From Ruminococcus sp. (GTDB lineage Bacteria > Bacillota > Clostridia > Oscillospirales > Acutalibacteraceae), in contig JAFRBX010000064.1 in assembly GCA_017404665.1 (NCBI GenBank), positions 1 through 48,648 on the forward strand: a DNA stretch of 48,648 nt, written 5' to 3'. Shown here in pieces: positions 22,910 through 30,768 of this stretch. The notes below the pieces were generated by a model. It did no database searches, was not told the origin of the DNA, and was given only the letters and a program-made list of their open reading frames with translations. The translations under genes were made by a program, and so were the position numbers. How positions within the stretch are numbered: position 1 is the stretch's first letter; each line of letters opens with the position of its first letter.

Positions 22910-23119
22910 TTACTGAAACATATCCTTTGCACTGTTGAGCAGATCCTCCATCGCGTCGGCTACCTTGCCGGCTTTCTTCTGCAGGGTTTTGGTGCTGTTG
23001 TTCATCATCACAACGCCGACAGCGCTGACCGCGATGCCCGCCGCCAAACCGCCGAGGATGCATTTCAGGCTGCCGCCTTTCTTTTTGCAGTCGCTCGAAT
23101 TGCACATAGCTTTTTGCAT
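22910..23119 (-). CDS. Small membrane protein, YtxH-like
   Basis: This 69-residue protein has a Cys/Lys-rich start (MCNSSDCKKKGG), one hydrophobic helix (about 18-40, CILGGLAAGIAVSAVGVVMM) and an amphipathic helical tail (KKAGKVADAMEDLLNSAKDM). The layout resembles YtxH-type small stress or envelope proteins, but no diagnostic motif confirms this. AAAGGAGATGACAAA precedes the ATG at 23119. It is divergent from trmL. Confidence 0.65.
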   Translation of the reverse strand: MQKAMCNSSDCKKKGGSLKCILGGLAAGIAVSAVGVVMMNNSTKTLQKKAGKVADAMEDLLNSAKDMFQ

Positions 23120-23206
23120 TTTGTCATCTCCTTTACTGTTTTAACGATTATTATTATTTTCTGCGCAAACGCAATACATATTCCATGATAAAAGAGGCAA
23201 TTCATT

Positions 23207-23761
23207 ATGGAAAAATCTGACAATAAAACTCTGAATATCGTCCTGTTTGAACCCGAGATCCCGCAGAACACCGGCAACGTCGCGCGCACCTGCGCCGCTA
23301 CGGGAGCGCGGCTCCATCTGGTGCGGCCGTTCGGCTTTGAGATCACCGACCGCAACCTCAAGCGCGCTGGGCTCGACTACTGGTATCTGGTCGATATCAC
23401 CTACTATGACTCTATCGATGACTTTTTTGACAAGACCGCGGGCGGGGAATACTTTTTCTTCTCCACCAAGGCGCGTCACAAGCACTCTGACATAAGCTAC
23501 CCCGACGGCGCGTACATCATCTTCGGCAAGGAGACGCGCGGCATCCCCGAGCACGTGCTGATGCGTTATCCCGATCGCTGTGTGCGCATCCCTATGATCG
23601 ATGAGGCACGATCGCTGAACCTCGCGAACAGTGTAGCCATCGGCTGTTATGAGGTGCTCAGACAATGGGATTATCCCGATCTGCTGACAAAGGGCGAGCT
23701 GCACCGCCACAGCTGGGAGGATGCGCAGCAAAACAATACCCCGAAAGACAATATCAACTGA
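23207..23761 (+). CDS. trmL: tRNA (cytidine(34)-2'-O)-methyltransferase
   Basis: This 184-residue SPOUT-class methyltransferase modifies the wobble base of certain leucine tRNAs with a 2'-O-methyl group. Motifs include NIVLFEPEIPQNTGNVARTC at the N terminus, the AdoMet knot segment IIFGKETRGIPE, and IPMIDEARSLNLANSVAIG. The length is slightly above the usual 155-160 because of a polar C-terminal tail. AAGAGGCAATTCATT lies before the ATG. It is divergent from the small membrane protein gene and followed by a separate promoter. Confidence 0.93.
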   Translation: MEKSDNKTLNIVLFEPEIPQNTGNVARTCAATGARLHLVRPFGFEITDRNLKRAGLDYWYLVDITYYDSIDDFFDKTAGGEYFFFSTKARHKHSDISYPDGAYIIFGKETRGIPEHVLMRYPDRCVRIPMIDEARSLNLANSVAIGCYEVLRQWDYPDLLTKGELHRHSWEDAQQNNTPKDNIN

Positions 23762-23779
23762 AATTCAACAGGATATTTG

Positions 23780-23808
23780 TTGCCGCAAACGTTACATTCT
23801 GCTATAAT
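23780..23808 (+). promoter_or_regulatory. Promoter of the HTH-RDD regulator
   Basis: TTGCCG (23780-23785), a 17-nt spacer and a perfect TATAAT (23803-23808), 32 bp before the start codon. Confidence 0.7.
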
Positions 23809-23839
23809 ATGCCTGAGAATTCTTTTCATCGGAGGACAT

Positions 23840-24895
23840 ATGAAAGAGAATGATTACCGCTTCGGCAACTTTGTTTGTCAGCTGCGCGAGGAAAAGGGCT
23901 TAACGCAGGCAGAGGTCGCGGAACAACTGGACGTCACGCCCGCGGCGGTCTCTAAATGGGAAAACGGAGAATCAAAGCCGCGCACCGAAAAGCTCTTTGA
24001 ACTGGCGAGGCTGCTAGACGTCACTGCCGAAGAGCTGATGAACGGTGAACGCAAACCCTACGATCAGCCGACGATCGCATATAACACCAACGCCCTGCCG
24101 CAGAACGACACGCGATTCAGGCGCATCGGCGCGTTTTTTCTGGACGTTTTATTCTGTGAGATGGCGGGTATCATGACGGTTCCGTTTGCTTTCCTCCTAT
24201 TCCGGAGCTATTTCATGCACTCCGGCAGACTGACGGTGCTGATCTCTATCATCGCCCTGACGCTGATACTCTTGCGCGATTTCATCTTCAACGGCAGAAG
24301 CCTCGGCAAGCGCATCACCCGCATGACCGTCGCCAACGCCGCCGACGGAAGCCGTCCGAAATGGTATAAGCTGATCCTGCGAAATCTGCCGTATTTTATT
24401 TACTTTATCGACTTCTTCGTCCTGATTATCAACGGACGCTCCCTCGGTGATATGCTCACTGATACCTTCACACCTCCTTATATGAAGCGCAAGACTGTCA
24501 ATGGACAGACAATCGCTCCCCAACCCGCTTTGGCACAGAGCTTTACCACTCCCCCGAGAAAGAAACGAAAGATTTTTATCATTGTCGCCTGTGTCGTCCT
24601 CGGCGTCGCTATGCTGTTCACGGTTATTTTCTCCGTCGCTTTTCATTTTGCCAAGCAATCGCCCGCTTATCCTCTCGCGATAGAGTACCTAAGCGAAAGC
24701 GACAGCCTGACTCCATATGATCTGCAGGAAAGCGACTTCGTCCTGCACAGCTACAGCTCCCGCAGGCAAAACGGCACACGATACGAGATCTTCGGATTTT
24801 GGGTCAAGGGAAACGATCTTTACGTCACCGTCCGTACCGAAAACGGCAAAGCCGAGGTTTACCGCGCAAACGACGCCTCTTCCCCGCCTTTGTAA
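23840..24895 (+). CDS. HTH-RDD membrane-bound regulator
   Basis: This 351-residue protein fuses a Cro/CI-type helix-turn-helix (about 8-68, LTQAEVAEQLDVTPAAVSKW) to an RDD-family membrane domain (about 93-215, RRIGAFFLDVLFC and FNGRSLGKRITRM). A further transmembrane helix (about 246-270, FIIVACVVLGVAMLF) and a C-terminal, probably external domain follow. This layout suggests a one-component regulator that senses something at or outside the membrane and binds DNA directly. That role is inference. An earlier in-frame ATG exists at 23777, but GGAGGACAT sits right before the ATG at 23840, and the promoter lies between the two. It is monocistronic with its own terminator. Confidence 0.8.
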   Translation: MKENDYRFGNFVCQLREEKGLTQAEVAEQLDVTPAAVSKWENGESKPRTEKLFELARLLDVTAEELMNGERKPYDQPTIAYNTNALPQNDTRFRRIGAFFLDVLFCEMAGIMTVPFAFLLFRSYFMHSGRLTVLISIIALTLILLRDFIFNGRSLGKRITRMTVANAADGSRPKWYKLILRNLPYFIYFIDFFVLIINGRSLGDMLTDTFTPPYMKRKTVNGQTIAPQPALAQSFTTPPRKKRKIFIIVACVVLGVAMLFTVIFSVAFHFAKQSPAYPLAIEYLSESDSLTPYDLQESDFVLHSYSSRRQNGTRYEIFGFWVKGNDLYVTVRTENGKAEVYRANDASSPPL

Positions 24896-24921
24896 AACCA
24901 TCAGAACCATTTGATCATCCG

Positions 24922-24956
24922 CCCCGTAAAGCATTGATGCAAAACGGGGAATTTTT
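24922..24956 (+). terminator. Terminator of the HTH-RDD gene
   Basis: CCCCGT (24922-24927) pairs with ACGGGG (24944-24949), with an inner GCAT-TG-ATGC stem, followed by AATTTTTG. Confidence 0.8.
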
Positions 24957-24998
24957 GTGATTTTTAACAAATAATCCCAATAATCTTCCATTTTGCTA

Positions 24999-25028
24999 TT
25001 GCAAACTGTTACCGTTTTGTTATATAAT
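24999..25028 (+). promoter_or_regulatory. Promoter of the pgk-tpiA-gpmI cluster
   Basis: TTGCAA (24999-25004), an 18-nt spacer and TATAAT (25023-25028), about 90 bp before pgk. Confidence 0.65.
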
Positions 25029-25117
25029 TAGGAAGTAAAATTATAGTGTTTGGAATACGCGGTTAGCAAAGGCAAACATCAAGCGGATTCCCGATGCAAA
25101 GAAAGGATGTTTTTACC

Positions 25118-26329
25118 ATGAAACTGAACAAGTACACCGTTGACGACATCAACTTCGCCGGCAAAAAGGTACTGTGCCGCTGTGACTTCAACGTACCGCT
25201 CAAGGACGGCGTGATCACCAACGACAACCGTATCACCGCCGCTCTGCCCACCATCAAGAAGATCATCGCCGACGGCGGTCAGCTGATCCTCTGCTCCCAT
25301 CTGGGCAAGCCGAAGAACGGTCCCGAAGAGAAGTTCTCTCTGGCTCCCGTAGCCGTGCGCCTGTCCGAGCTGCTGGGCAAGGAAGTCGTATTCGCCAACG
25401 ATGACGAGGTCGTCGGCGCGAACGCCAAGGCGGCGGTCGCCGCCATGAAGGACGGCGACGTCGTTCTGCTCCAGAACACCCGTTTCCGCAAGGAAGAGAC
25501 CAAGAACCTCGAGCCGTTCAGCTCCGAGCTGGCTTCTCTGGCTGACGTATTCGTCATGGACGCGTTCGGCTCCGCTCACCGCGCTCACTGCTCTACCGTC
25601 GGTGTGACCGACCATATCAAGGAGACCGCAGTCGGCTATCTGATGCAGAAGGAGATCGACTACCTCGGCAACGCGGTAGAAGCTCCCGTACGTCCCTTCG
25701 TCGCCATCCTCGGCGGCGCTAAGGTCGCTGACAAGCTGAACGTTATCTCGAACCTGCTCGAAAAGTGCGACACCCTGATCATCGGCGGCGGCATGGCTTA
25801 CACCTTCGCTAAGGCGCAGGGCAAGGCGATCGGCACCAGCCTCGTCGATGACACCAAGCTCGACTACTGCAACGAGATGATCAAGAAGGCAGAGGAGCTC
25901 GGCAAGAAGCTGCTCCTGCCCATCGACACCGTCTGCACCAAGAGCTTCCCCGATCCGATCGACGCTCCCATCGAAACCGAGATATTTGCCGCGGGCGAGA
26001 TCCCCGAGGACAGCATGGGTCTGGATATCGGTCCCGCTACCCGCGAGCTGTACGCGGACGCTGTCAAGAGCGCAAAGACCGTCGTATGGAACGGCCCGAT
26101 GGGCGTATTTGAGAACCCGATCCTCGCTGAGGGCACCATCGCTGTCGCGAAGGCGCTGGCTGAGACCGACGCTACCACCATCATCGGCGGCGGCGACTCC
26201 GCTGCGGCTGTTGTCAACCTCGGCTTTGCCGACAAGATGAGCCACATCTCTACCGGCGGCGGCGCTTCTCTCGAATACCTCGAGGGCAAGGTACTGCCCG
26301 GTATCGCGGCTATCGCTGACAAGGACTAA
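25118..26329 (+). CDS. pgk: Phosphoglycerate kinase
   Basis: This 403-residue enzyme makes ATP and 3-phosphoglycerate from 1,3-bisphosphoglycerate. Motifs are [53 protein letters not shown] and the C-terminal GGGDSAAAV with [13 protein letters not shown]. The start at 25118 is chosen over an in-frame ATG at 25094 because GAAAGGATG lies between them at a usable distance and [11 protein letters not shown] matches the family. It is first in the pgk-tpiA-gpmI run, with a hairpin between pgk and tpiA that could set their ratio. Confidence 0.97.
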   Translation: MKLNKYTVDDINFAGKKVLCRCDFNVPLKDGVITNDNRITAALPTIKKIIADGGQLILCSHLGKPKNGPEEKFSLAPVAVRLSELLGKEVVFANDDEVVGANAKAAVAAMKDGDVVLLQNTRFRKEETKNLEPFSSELASLADVFVMDAFGSAHRAHCSTVGVTDHIKETAVGYLMQKEIDYLGNAVEAPVRPFVAILGGAKVADKLNVISNLLEKCDTLIIGGGMAYTFAKAQGKAIGTSLVDDTKLDYCNEMIKKAEELGKKLLLPIDTVCTKSFPDPIDAPIETEIFAAGEIPEDSMGLDIGPATRELYADAVKSAKTVVWNGPMGVFENPILAEGTIAVAKALAETDATTIIGGGDSAAAVVNLGFADKMSHISTGGGASLEYLEGKVLPGIAAIADKD

Positions 26330-26340
26330 ATCAACAGAAT

Positions 26341-26362
26341 GAGGGCGGGGTTCTCCGCCCTC
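26341..26362 (+). promoter_or_regulatory. Hairpin between pgk and tpiA
   Basis: GAGGGCGG (26341-26348) pairs with CCGCCCTC (26355-26362) across a 6-nt loop. The following TGTTACC is not a strong T-tract. It may be a partial terminator or a 3' stabiliser for pgk mRNA. Confidence 0.5.
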
Positions 26363-26388
26363 TGTTACCATATGAAAGGATCATTACT

Positions 26389-27159
26389 ATGAAAAAAGAC
26401 GTCAGAAAGGCGATCATCGCCGGTAACTGGAAAATGAATAAAACTCCCTCCGAAGCTAAGGCGCTGCTCGCTGAGATCGCTCCCCTCGTCAAGGACGCGG
26501 GCTGTGAGGTCGTCGCGTGCGTACCTTACGTAGACCTTGCCGTCGCGATCGAAGCGGCCGAGGGCACCAACATCAAGATCGGCGCTGAGAACTGCCACTG
26601 GGCGGAGAGCGGCGCTTTCACCGGCGAGATCAGCACCGGCATGCTCAAAGAGATCGGCGTAGAGTACGTCGTGATCGGTCACTCTGAGCGCAGACAGTAC
26701 TTCGGCGAGACCGACGAGACCGTCAACAAGCGCACCAAGGCGGCGCTGGCAGCAGGTCTGAAGCCCATCGTATGCGTCGGCGAGCTGCTTTGGGAGCGCG
26801 AGTGCAACATCACCGAAGAGGTCGTCGCCCGCCAGATCAAGCTCGACCTGTGGGACGTCACCGAGGAAGAGCTGAAGAACGTCGTGATCGCTTACGAGCC
26901 CGTATGGGCGATCGGCACCGGCAAGACCGCTACCGCTGAGCAGGCGGAGGAAGTCTGCGCGCTGATCCGCGCTTGCCTTGCGAAGCTGTACAATGAAGCC
27001 GCGGCTGAAGCCGTTACCATCCAGTACGGCGGCTCCATGAACGACAAGAACGCTGACGAGCTGCTCCAGAAGACCAATGTTGACGGCGGTCTGATCGGCG
27101 GCGCTTCCTTAGTAGCCGAGAAGTTCGCGGCGATCGTCGCGGCGGCAACAAGAAACTGA
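26389..27159 (+). CDS. tpiA: Triose-phosphate isomerase
   Basis: This 256-residue enzyme interconverts dihydroxyacetone phosphate and glyceraldehyde 3-phosphate. Catalytic residues are visible in AGNWKMNK (Lys), VIGHSERRQYF (His) and AYEPVWAIGTGKTA (Glu with the flexible loop). Phosphate-binding YGGSMNDKNA and GGLIGGASL close the barrel. AAAGGATCATTACT precedes the ATG. It sits 59 bp after pgk, across a hairpin, and before an inverted-end repeat and gpmI. Confidence 0.97.
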   Translation: MKKDVRKAIIAGNWKMNKTPSEAKALLAEIAPLVKDAGCEVVACVPYVDLAVAIEAAEGTNIKIGAENCHWAESGAFTGEISTGMLKEIGVEYVVIGHSERRQYFGETDETVNKRTKAALAAGLKPIVCVGELLWERECNITEEVVARQIKLDLWDVTEEELKNVVIAYEPVWAIGTGKTATAEQAEEVCALIRACLAKLYNEAAAEAVTIQYGGSMNDKNADELLQKTNVDGGLIGGASLVAEKFAAIVAAATRN

Positions 27160-27192
27160 ATGAGAGAGAATAGATAACAGAGAAAAGAGAAC

Positions 27193-27291
27193 AGATAACA
27201 GTTGAGGGAAACGCTGACGCGTTTTAGATCTGTATATGTTGTATGGGTAATTACAAATCGGGTGCGGGTGTCCCGCCCTTCACTGTTATCT
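27193..27291. repeat. Inverted-end intergenic element, copy B
   Basis: Perfect arms AGATAACAGT (27193-27202) and ACTGTTATCT (27282-27291) enclose AAACGCTGACGCGTTTT and a TCGGGTGCG block, as in copy A at 15052-15135. Further ATAACAG/CTGTTAT pairs lie just outside, at about 27172-27180 and 27302-27311, suggesting nested or repeated insertion. It fills the tpiA-gpmI gap. Confidence 0.75.
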
Positions 27292-27336
27292 ATTATCGAG
27301 TATCTGTTATCTCTTCTCTGAAATGAGGATATATTT

Positions 27337-28860
27337 ATGAAAAAACCAATTGCATTACTCATCATGGACGGCTTTGGTATCGCGCCCAAGTACGGCAATG
27401 CCATCGTAGAGGCGCGCACCCCGTATCTTGACCAACTGTTCTTCAAAAATCCCGTCACCATGATCGGCGCGTCGGGTCTGGACGTCGGTCTGCCCCACGG
27501 TCAGATGGGCAACAGCGAGGTCGGCCACACCAACATGGGCGCGGGCCGCATCGTATATCAGGAGCTCACCCGCATCACAAAATCCATCGAGGACGGCGAT
27601 TTCTTCGAAAACGAAGCGCTGAACAAGGCGATCGACAACTGCAAGGAGCACGACAGCTCCCTGCACCTGTTCGGTCTGCTGTCCCCCGGCGGCGTTCACA
27701 GCCACGACACCCACCTGTACGGCATCTTAGAGCTTGCCAAGCGCAAGGGACTGAGCAAAGTATACATCCATGCGTTCCTCGACGGCCGCGACGTGCCGCC
27801 GTCCAGCGCGAAGGAATATGTCGCACAGGCTGTCAGGAAGTGCGAGGAGATCGGCGTCGGCAGAATCGCCACCATCGAAGGCCGCTACTACGCGATGGAC
27901 AGAGATAACCGCTGGGAGCGCGTCGAAAAAGCATATGCCGCCATCGTCTACGGCGAGGGTGTTCAAGAGACCGATCCCGTTCAGGCGGTGCAGAACAGCT
28001 ATGACAACGGCGTGACCGACGAGTTCATGCTGCCTGCCGTGATCGCGGGCGGCGACACCGTCAAAGAGAACGACAGCGTCATCTTTTACAACTTCCGTCC
28101 CGACAGAGCGCGCGAGATCACCCGCACCTTTGTCGATGACGATTTTACCGGCTTTGAGCGCAGATACGGCAGATTCCCCGTCACCTACGTCTGCATGACG
28201 CAGTATGACGCGACCATGCCGAATGTAGAAGTCGCCTTCAAACCGCAGAAGCTGGTCAACACTATGGGCGAATATCTCAGCAAAAACGGCAAGACCCAAC
28301 TGCGTATTGCCGAGACCGAGAAGTACGCGCATGTCACCTTCTTCTTCAACGGCGGCGTCGAGAAGCAGTACGAGGGCGAGGATCGTATCCTCGTCAAATC
28401 ACCCGCGGTCGCGACCTACGATATGCAGCCGCACATGAGCGCCTATGAGGTCACCGAAAAGTGCGTCGAAGCCATCAAGAGCGGCAAGTACGACGTCGTC
28501 ATCCTCAACTTTGCCAACTGCGACATGGTCGGTCACACCGGCGTTTTTGAAGCAGCAGTCAAGGCGGTCGAGGCTGTCGACTGGGGCGTCAAGAAGGTAT
28601 CCGACGCAATCGCCGAGATGGGCGGCGTGACCTGTATCACTGCCGACCACGGCAACGCTGACCGCATGATCGACAAGGACGGCACACCCTTCACCGCGCA
28701 CACCACCAACCCCGTGCCCTTCTGCGTCGTAGGATATCCCGAGTGCAAGGAGCTGAGAGCAGGCGGCGTGCTCGCCGACATCGCGCCCACCATGCTCGAC
28801 ATCATGGGTCTGCCCCAGCCCGAGGAAATGACCGGCAAGAGCATGATTATTCGCGAATGA
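27337..28860 (+). CDS. gpmI: 2,3-bisphosphoglycerate-independent phosphoglycerate mutase
   Basis: This 507-residue di-manganese enzyme converts 3-phosphoglycerate to 2-phosphoglycerate. It has the alkaline-phosphatase-type LLIMDGFG metal motif and the phosphoserine site GQMGNSEVGHTNMGAGR (Ser60). HAFLDGRDVPP, RYYAMDRDNRW and the C-terminal ITADHGNAD are also present. The length is normal. It closes the glycolytic cluster and ends at a strong hairpin facing the flavodoxin gene. Confidence 0.97.
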   Translation: MKKPIALLIMDGFGIAPKYGNAIVEARTPYLDQLFFKNPVTMIGASGLDVGLPHGQMGNSEVGHTNMGAGRIVYQELTRITKSIEDGDFFENEALNKAIDNCKEHDSSLHLFGLLSPGGVHSHDTHLYGILELAKRKGLSKVYIHAFLDGRDVPPSSAKEYVAQAVRKCEEIGVGRIATIEGRYYAMDRDNRWERVEKAYAAIVYGEGVQETDPVQAVQNSYDNGVTDEFMLPAVIAGGDTVKENDSVIFYNFRPDRAREITRTFVDDDFTGFERRYGRFPVTYVCMTQYDATMPNVEVAFKPQKLVNTMGEYLSKNGKTQLRIAETEKYAHVTFFFNGGVEKQYEGEDRILVKSPAVATYDMQPHMSAYEVTEKCVEAIKSGKYDVVILNFANCDMVGHTGVFEAAVKAVEAVDWGVKKVSDAIAEMGGVTCITADHGNADRMIDKDGTPFTAHTTNPVPFCVVGYPECKELRAGGVLADIAPTMLDIMGLPQPEEMTGKSMIIRE

Positions 28861-28931
28861 TCTTTTCCGCCTTTTGATCGGTTTTTTGATCTATTCAGGT
28901 TGATCAACGGCGTGTCAAAACGACATCAATC

Positions 28932-28964
28932 AATTAAGCCCTCTCACATTGAGAGGGCTTAATT
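28932..28964. terminator. Bidirectional terminator between gpmI and flavodoxin
   Basis: Perfect 15-bp arms AATTAAGCCCTCTCA (28932-28946) and TGAGAGGGCTTAATT (28950-28964) with a 3-nt loop, between convergent genes. Confidence 0.85.
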
Positions 28965-28984
28965 ATCACCATTATATGACATTG

Positions 28985-29467
28985 TCATGTCAATTTATGA
29001 CAAAAATCTTTGATCTTCTTCTTATTCTCCGGTGATGGGTTATCCTTCGGGTCGATGAGGATCAGCTCCGCGTCAAGGCTATCGATCTCCAAAAACTGCT
29101 TTAGCTTCAACAGCGCCTTGTCTGCACCGCCGCCCGAAAAACAAACGAACGCCGCAACGGACTTACCCGCGATTTTTTCACGATTCTCGGAAATAAACGT
29201 TCTGATCGGCGGAGTAAAGCTGCTCGCCCAGACGGGAGTACCGAAGATGATCCTGTCATAATCACCGTCAAAGTGATAAGGCTGTAATCGCGGCTTATCC
29301 CCCATAACGGCGCTTTTGCCGCCCCACAAAAACTTGCGGAAGCCCGTGGACGGGTACTCCTTTTTCGGTTCAATGCGGATCATATCCGCGCCGATCATGT
29401 TTGCGATTTTCTCAGCGGTCTGCTGTGTGTTGCCGCTCATGGAATAGTAAACGATTGCTGTTTTCAT
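28985..29467 (-). CDS. Flavodoxin-like protein
   Basis: This 160-residue protein has the FMN phosphate-binding loop YYSMSGNTQQTA at the N terminus, the flavin-flanking FGTPVWASSFTPP segment, and a C-terminal CFSGGGADKAL segment. By family it is a small electron carrier or an NAD(P)H-dependent FMN reductase. The partner is not evident. ACGGAGTGAAAAT precedes the ATG. It lies 12 bp after the HTH gene and is the last gene of a membrane protein/HTH/flavodoxin operon, so its expression is probably controlled by that regulator. Confidence 0.88.
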   Translation of the reverse strand: MKTAIVYYSMSGNTQQTAEKIANMIGADMIRIEPKKEYPSTGFRKFLWGGKSAVMGDKPRLQPYHFDGDYDRIIFGTPVWASSFTPPIRTFISENREKIAGKSVAAFVCFSGGGADKALLKLKQFLEIDSLDAELILIDPKDNPSPENKKKIKDFCHKLT

Positions 29468-29479
29468 ATTTTCACTCCG

Positions 29480-29686
29480 TTAAAAATAAAATATCTCCTC
29501 AAACTTCTTATCCAGCGCGATACACAGGATCAGCGCCAGCTTGGCGGTCGGGTTGAACTGACCCGTCTCGATCGAGCTGATCGTGTTGCGCGACACGCCG
29601 ACCATCTCGGCAAGCGCTGACTGCGAGAGCTTCTGCTCCTTGCGGATCGCGGCAAGGTTGTTCTTCAAAACCAACTCATTATCCAT
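29480..29686 (-). CDS. Compact Cro/CI-type HTH regulator
   Basis: This 68-residue, essentially single-domain DNA-binding protein (KLSQSALAEMVGVSRNTISSIE) is of the YgzD/XRE small type. The frame extends to 29752, but the ATG at 29686 overlaps the upstream stop as TGATG, and the start MDNELVLKNNLAAIRKEQ is typical. Its partner is a small membrane protein, a pairing often seen in Firmicutes where the two genes form one unit. Three palindromes at the operon promoter are probable binding sites. Confidence 0.85.
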   Translation of the reverse strand: MDNELVLKNNLAAIRKEQKLSQSALAEMVGVSRNTISSIETGQFNPTAKLALILCIALDKKFEEIFYF

Positions 29687-30015
29687 CACGCCATCACCCC
29701 GCAGAGCTGGAGGATCCAGAACGCCAGCATCATCAGCGCCAGCAGACCCCAACAGATCGTGACAAAAAGCTCATGCCGCTTGCGCAGCTTGATATATTTT
29801 GTCAAAAAGGCAACGAACGCCATCGTAAACAGCACAAAATCCATGCCGCGGTTGACGTAACCCAACACAAAGCCGTTGACAGTATCGACAAGGATGACCA
29901 GCAACACCGCGACAAAATACGCGGCGCGGGTACCACTTTTCTGTGCTTCGATATCGGCATAATCCTTGCCGTGGTTCTCTGCCTGCGCTTTCTTTAAAAT
30001 ATCTTCTCTGTTCAT
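29686..30015 (-). CDS. Small two/three-helix membrane protein, DUF6442-like
   Basis: This 109-residue protein starts MNREDILKKAQAENHGKDYA, followed by hydrophobic helices at about 34-52, 60-75 and 85-105. The N-terminal NREDILKK...ENHGKD pattern matches what I recall of DUF6442, a family of small membrane proteins encoded next to HTH regulators; this is from memory. The start at 30015 is chosen because AAGGAGATCATATC precedes it. Its stop overlaps the HTH start. It may sense or hold the regulator at the membrane (inference). Confidence 0.7.
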   Translation of the reverse strand: MNREDILKKAQAENHGKDYADIEAQKSGTRAAYFVAVLLVILVDTVNGFVLGYVNRGMDFVLFTMAFVAFLTKYIKLRKRHELFVTICWGLLALMMLAFWILQLCGVMA

Positions 30016-30035
30016 GATATGATCTCCTTTTCTTC

Positions 30036-30072
30036 GGTTGAGATTGCCACGGGCAGACGCCCTCGCAATGAC
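30036..30072 (+). repeat. REP-like palindromic repeat, copy 6
   Basis: GGTTGAGATTGCCAC, a stem GGGCAGACGCCC, then CGCAATGAC. It lies between the operon promoter and the first start codon, so it would be in the leader of that transcript. Confidence 0.7.
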
Positions 30073-30082
30073 AATCAAAATA

Positions 30083-30169
30083 TGCAAAGTTTACTTGTCA
30101 AGCTTGATTGTCCTGATTATAGCACTGCCAAGTTTACTTGTCAATAGGCTTTGCAAAGTTTTCTTGGCA
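30083..30169 (-). promoter_or_regulatory. Three operator palindromes of the membrane protein/HTH/flavodoxin operon
   Basis: Three 18-bp sites share the pattern TGN(C/A)AAG-TTT(A/T)-CTTGNCA: 30083-30100, 30126-30143 and 30152-30169. The central one (TGCCAAGTTTACTTGTCA) is a near-perfect dyad and overlaps the -35 box and spacer. The others flank the promoter on each side. The arrangement is that of an autoregulated repressor, most simply the HTH protein encoded in the operon. Confidence 0.75.
30116..30144 (-). promoter_or_regulatory. Promoter of the membrane protein/HTH/flavodoxin operon
   Basis: On the minus strand a perfect TTGACA (30139-30144), a 17-nt spacer and a perfect TATAAT (30116-30121). 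Such a consensus promoter fits tight repression by the overlapping operators. Confidence 0.85.
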
Positions 30170-30180
30170 TTTTTTGCGAG

Positions 30181-30214
30181 CAAAAGACCCATCCCAAGCG
30201 GAACAGGTCTTTTG
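30181..30214. terminator. Terminator-like hairpin upstream of the operon promoter
   Basis: CAAAAGACC (30181-30189) pairs with GGTCTTTTG (30206-30214). Followed on the plus strand by TCAGTTTTG. No obvious transcript feeds into it. Confidence 0.5.
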
Positions 30215-30232
30215 TCAGTTTTGTCGCAGTAT

Positions 30233-30453
30233 CCGAAGTCACGTGTTTTGAAGCATAAGAATCAAGCAGTTTCTCATAAAACAAAAAATGCGCACAACCA
30301 AAGGCTGTACGCACGAAAAACGCAGACTTCGGTTGTCGCCAAACAAACTTAATAAAACATGCACAAAGGAATGCGTTATTTGAAGTGCCGCGTTTTTGCT
30401 AAACAAAAAAAACGACATTCCTGTGCATAAGAAAAATATTAAGTTCGTTTGGC
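30233..30453. repeat. Two adjacent palindromic elements
   Basis: The first has CCGAAGTC ends (30233-30240 and complement 30325-30332). The second has 17-bp ends GCCAAACAAACTTAATA (30338-30354) against TATTAAGTTCGTTTGGC (30437-30453), one mismatch, with an inner pair TGCACAAAGGAATG (30360-30373) and CATTCCTGTGCA (30416-30427). No open frame is supported. They occupy most of the 750-bp gap 30016-30768. Confidence 0.6.
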
Positions 30454-30580
30454 ATCTTCACTATAACACAACAGCACAAAAAAGTCAACGCAAAGGCGAA
30501 ACTGTTCACGTGAACCTAATTCAGAAATAGAAATGAAACACATATTACAAAGCAGTATGAATAAGTCAAAAGAAACGTAA

Positions 30581-30713
30581 AGTCTCCCCTGCGTAAAGAG
30601 AGATACAGAGGGGTCGCCCCGGCAGAATCGAATCATGTCAGATGATTTCTACTCGTTCCTGCCATGTCAACCCTCCCGGTGCTTCGCACCACCCTCCCTT
30701 ACGCAGGGAGGGC
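30581..30713. repeat. Imperfect inverted-end intergenic element
   Basis: Left end AGTCTCCCCTGCGTAA and right end TTACGCAGGGAGGGCT are near-complementary. A GGTGCTTCGCACC hairpin lies close to the right arm. The style (CCCT-type ends, internal hairpins) resembles the 22617-22884 element. Confidence 0.55.
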
Positions 30714-30768
30714 TGTAACTGCTCCTTTTTACAATAAGATTACTAAATTAGATTCACGCGGGAAACTG

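Noticed and set aside
30581-30713. Inverted-end element as a protein-coding or riboswitch region
   Set aside because: No frame with a start signal is present and I see no known riboswitch core. The near-complementary ends fit an intergenic repeat better.
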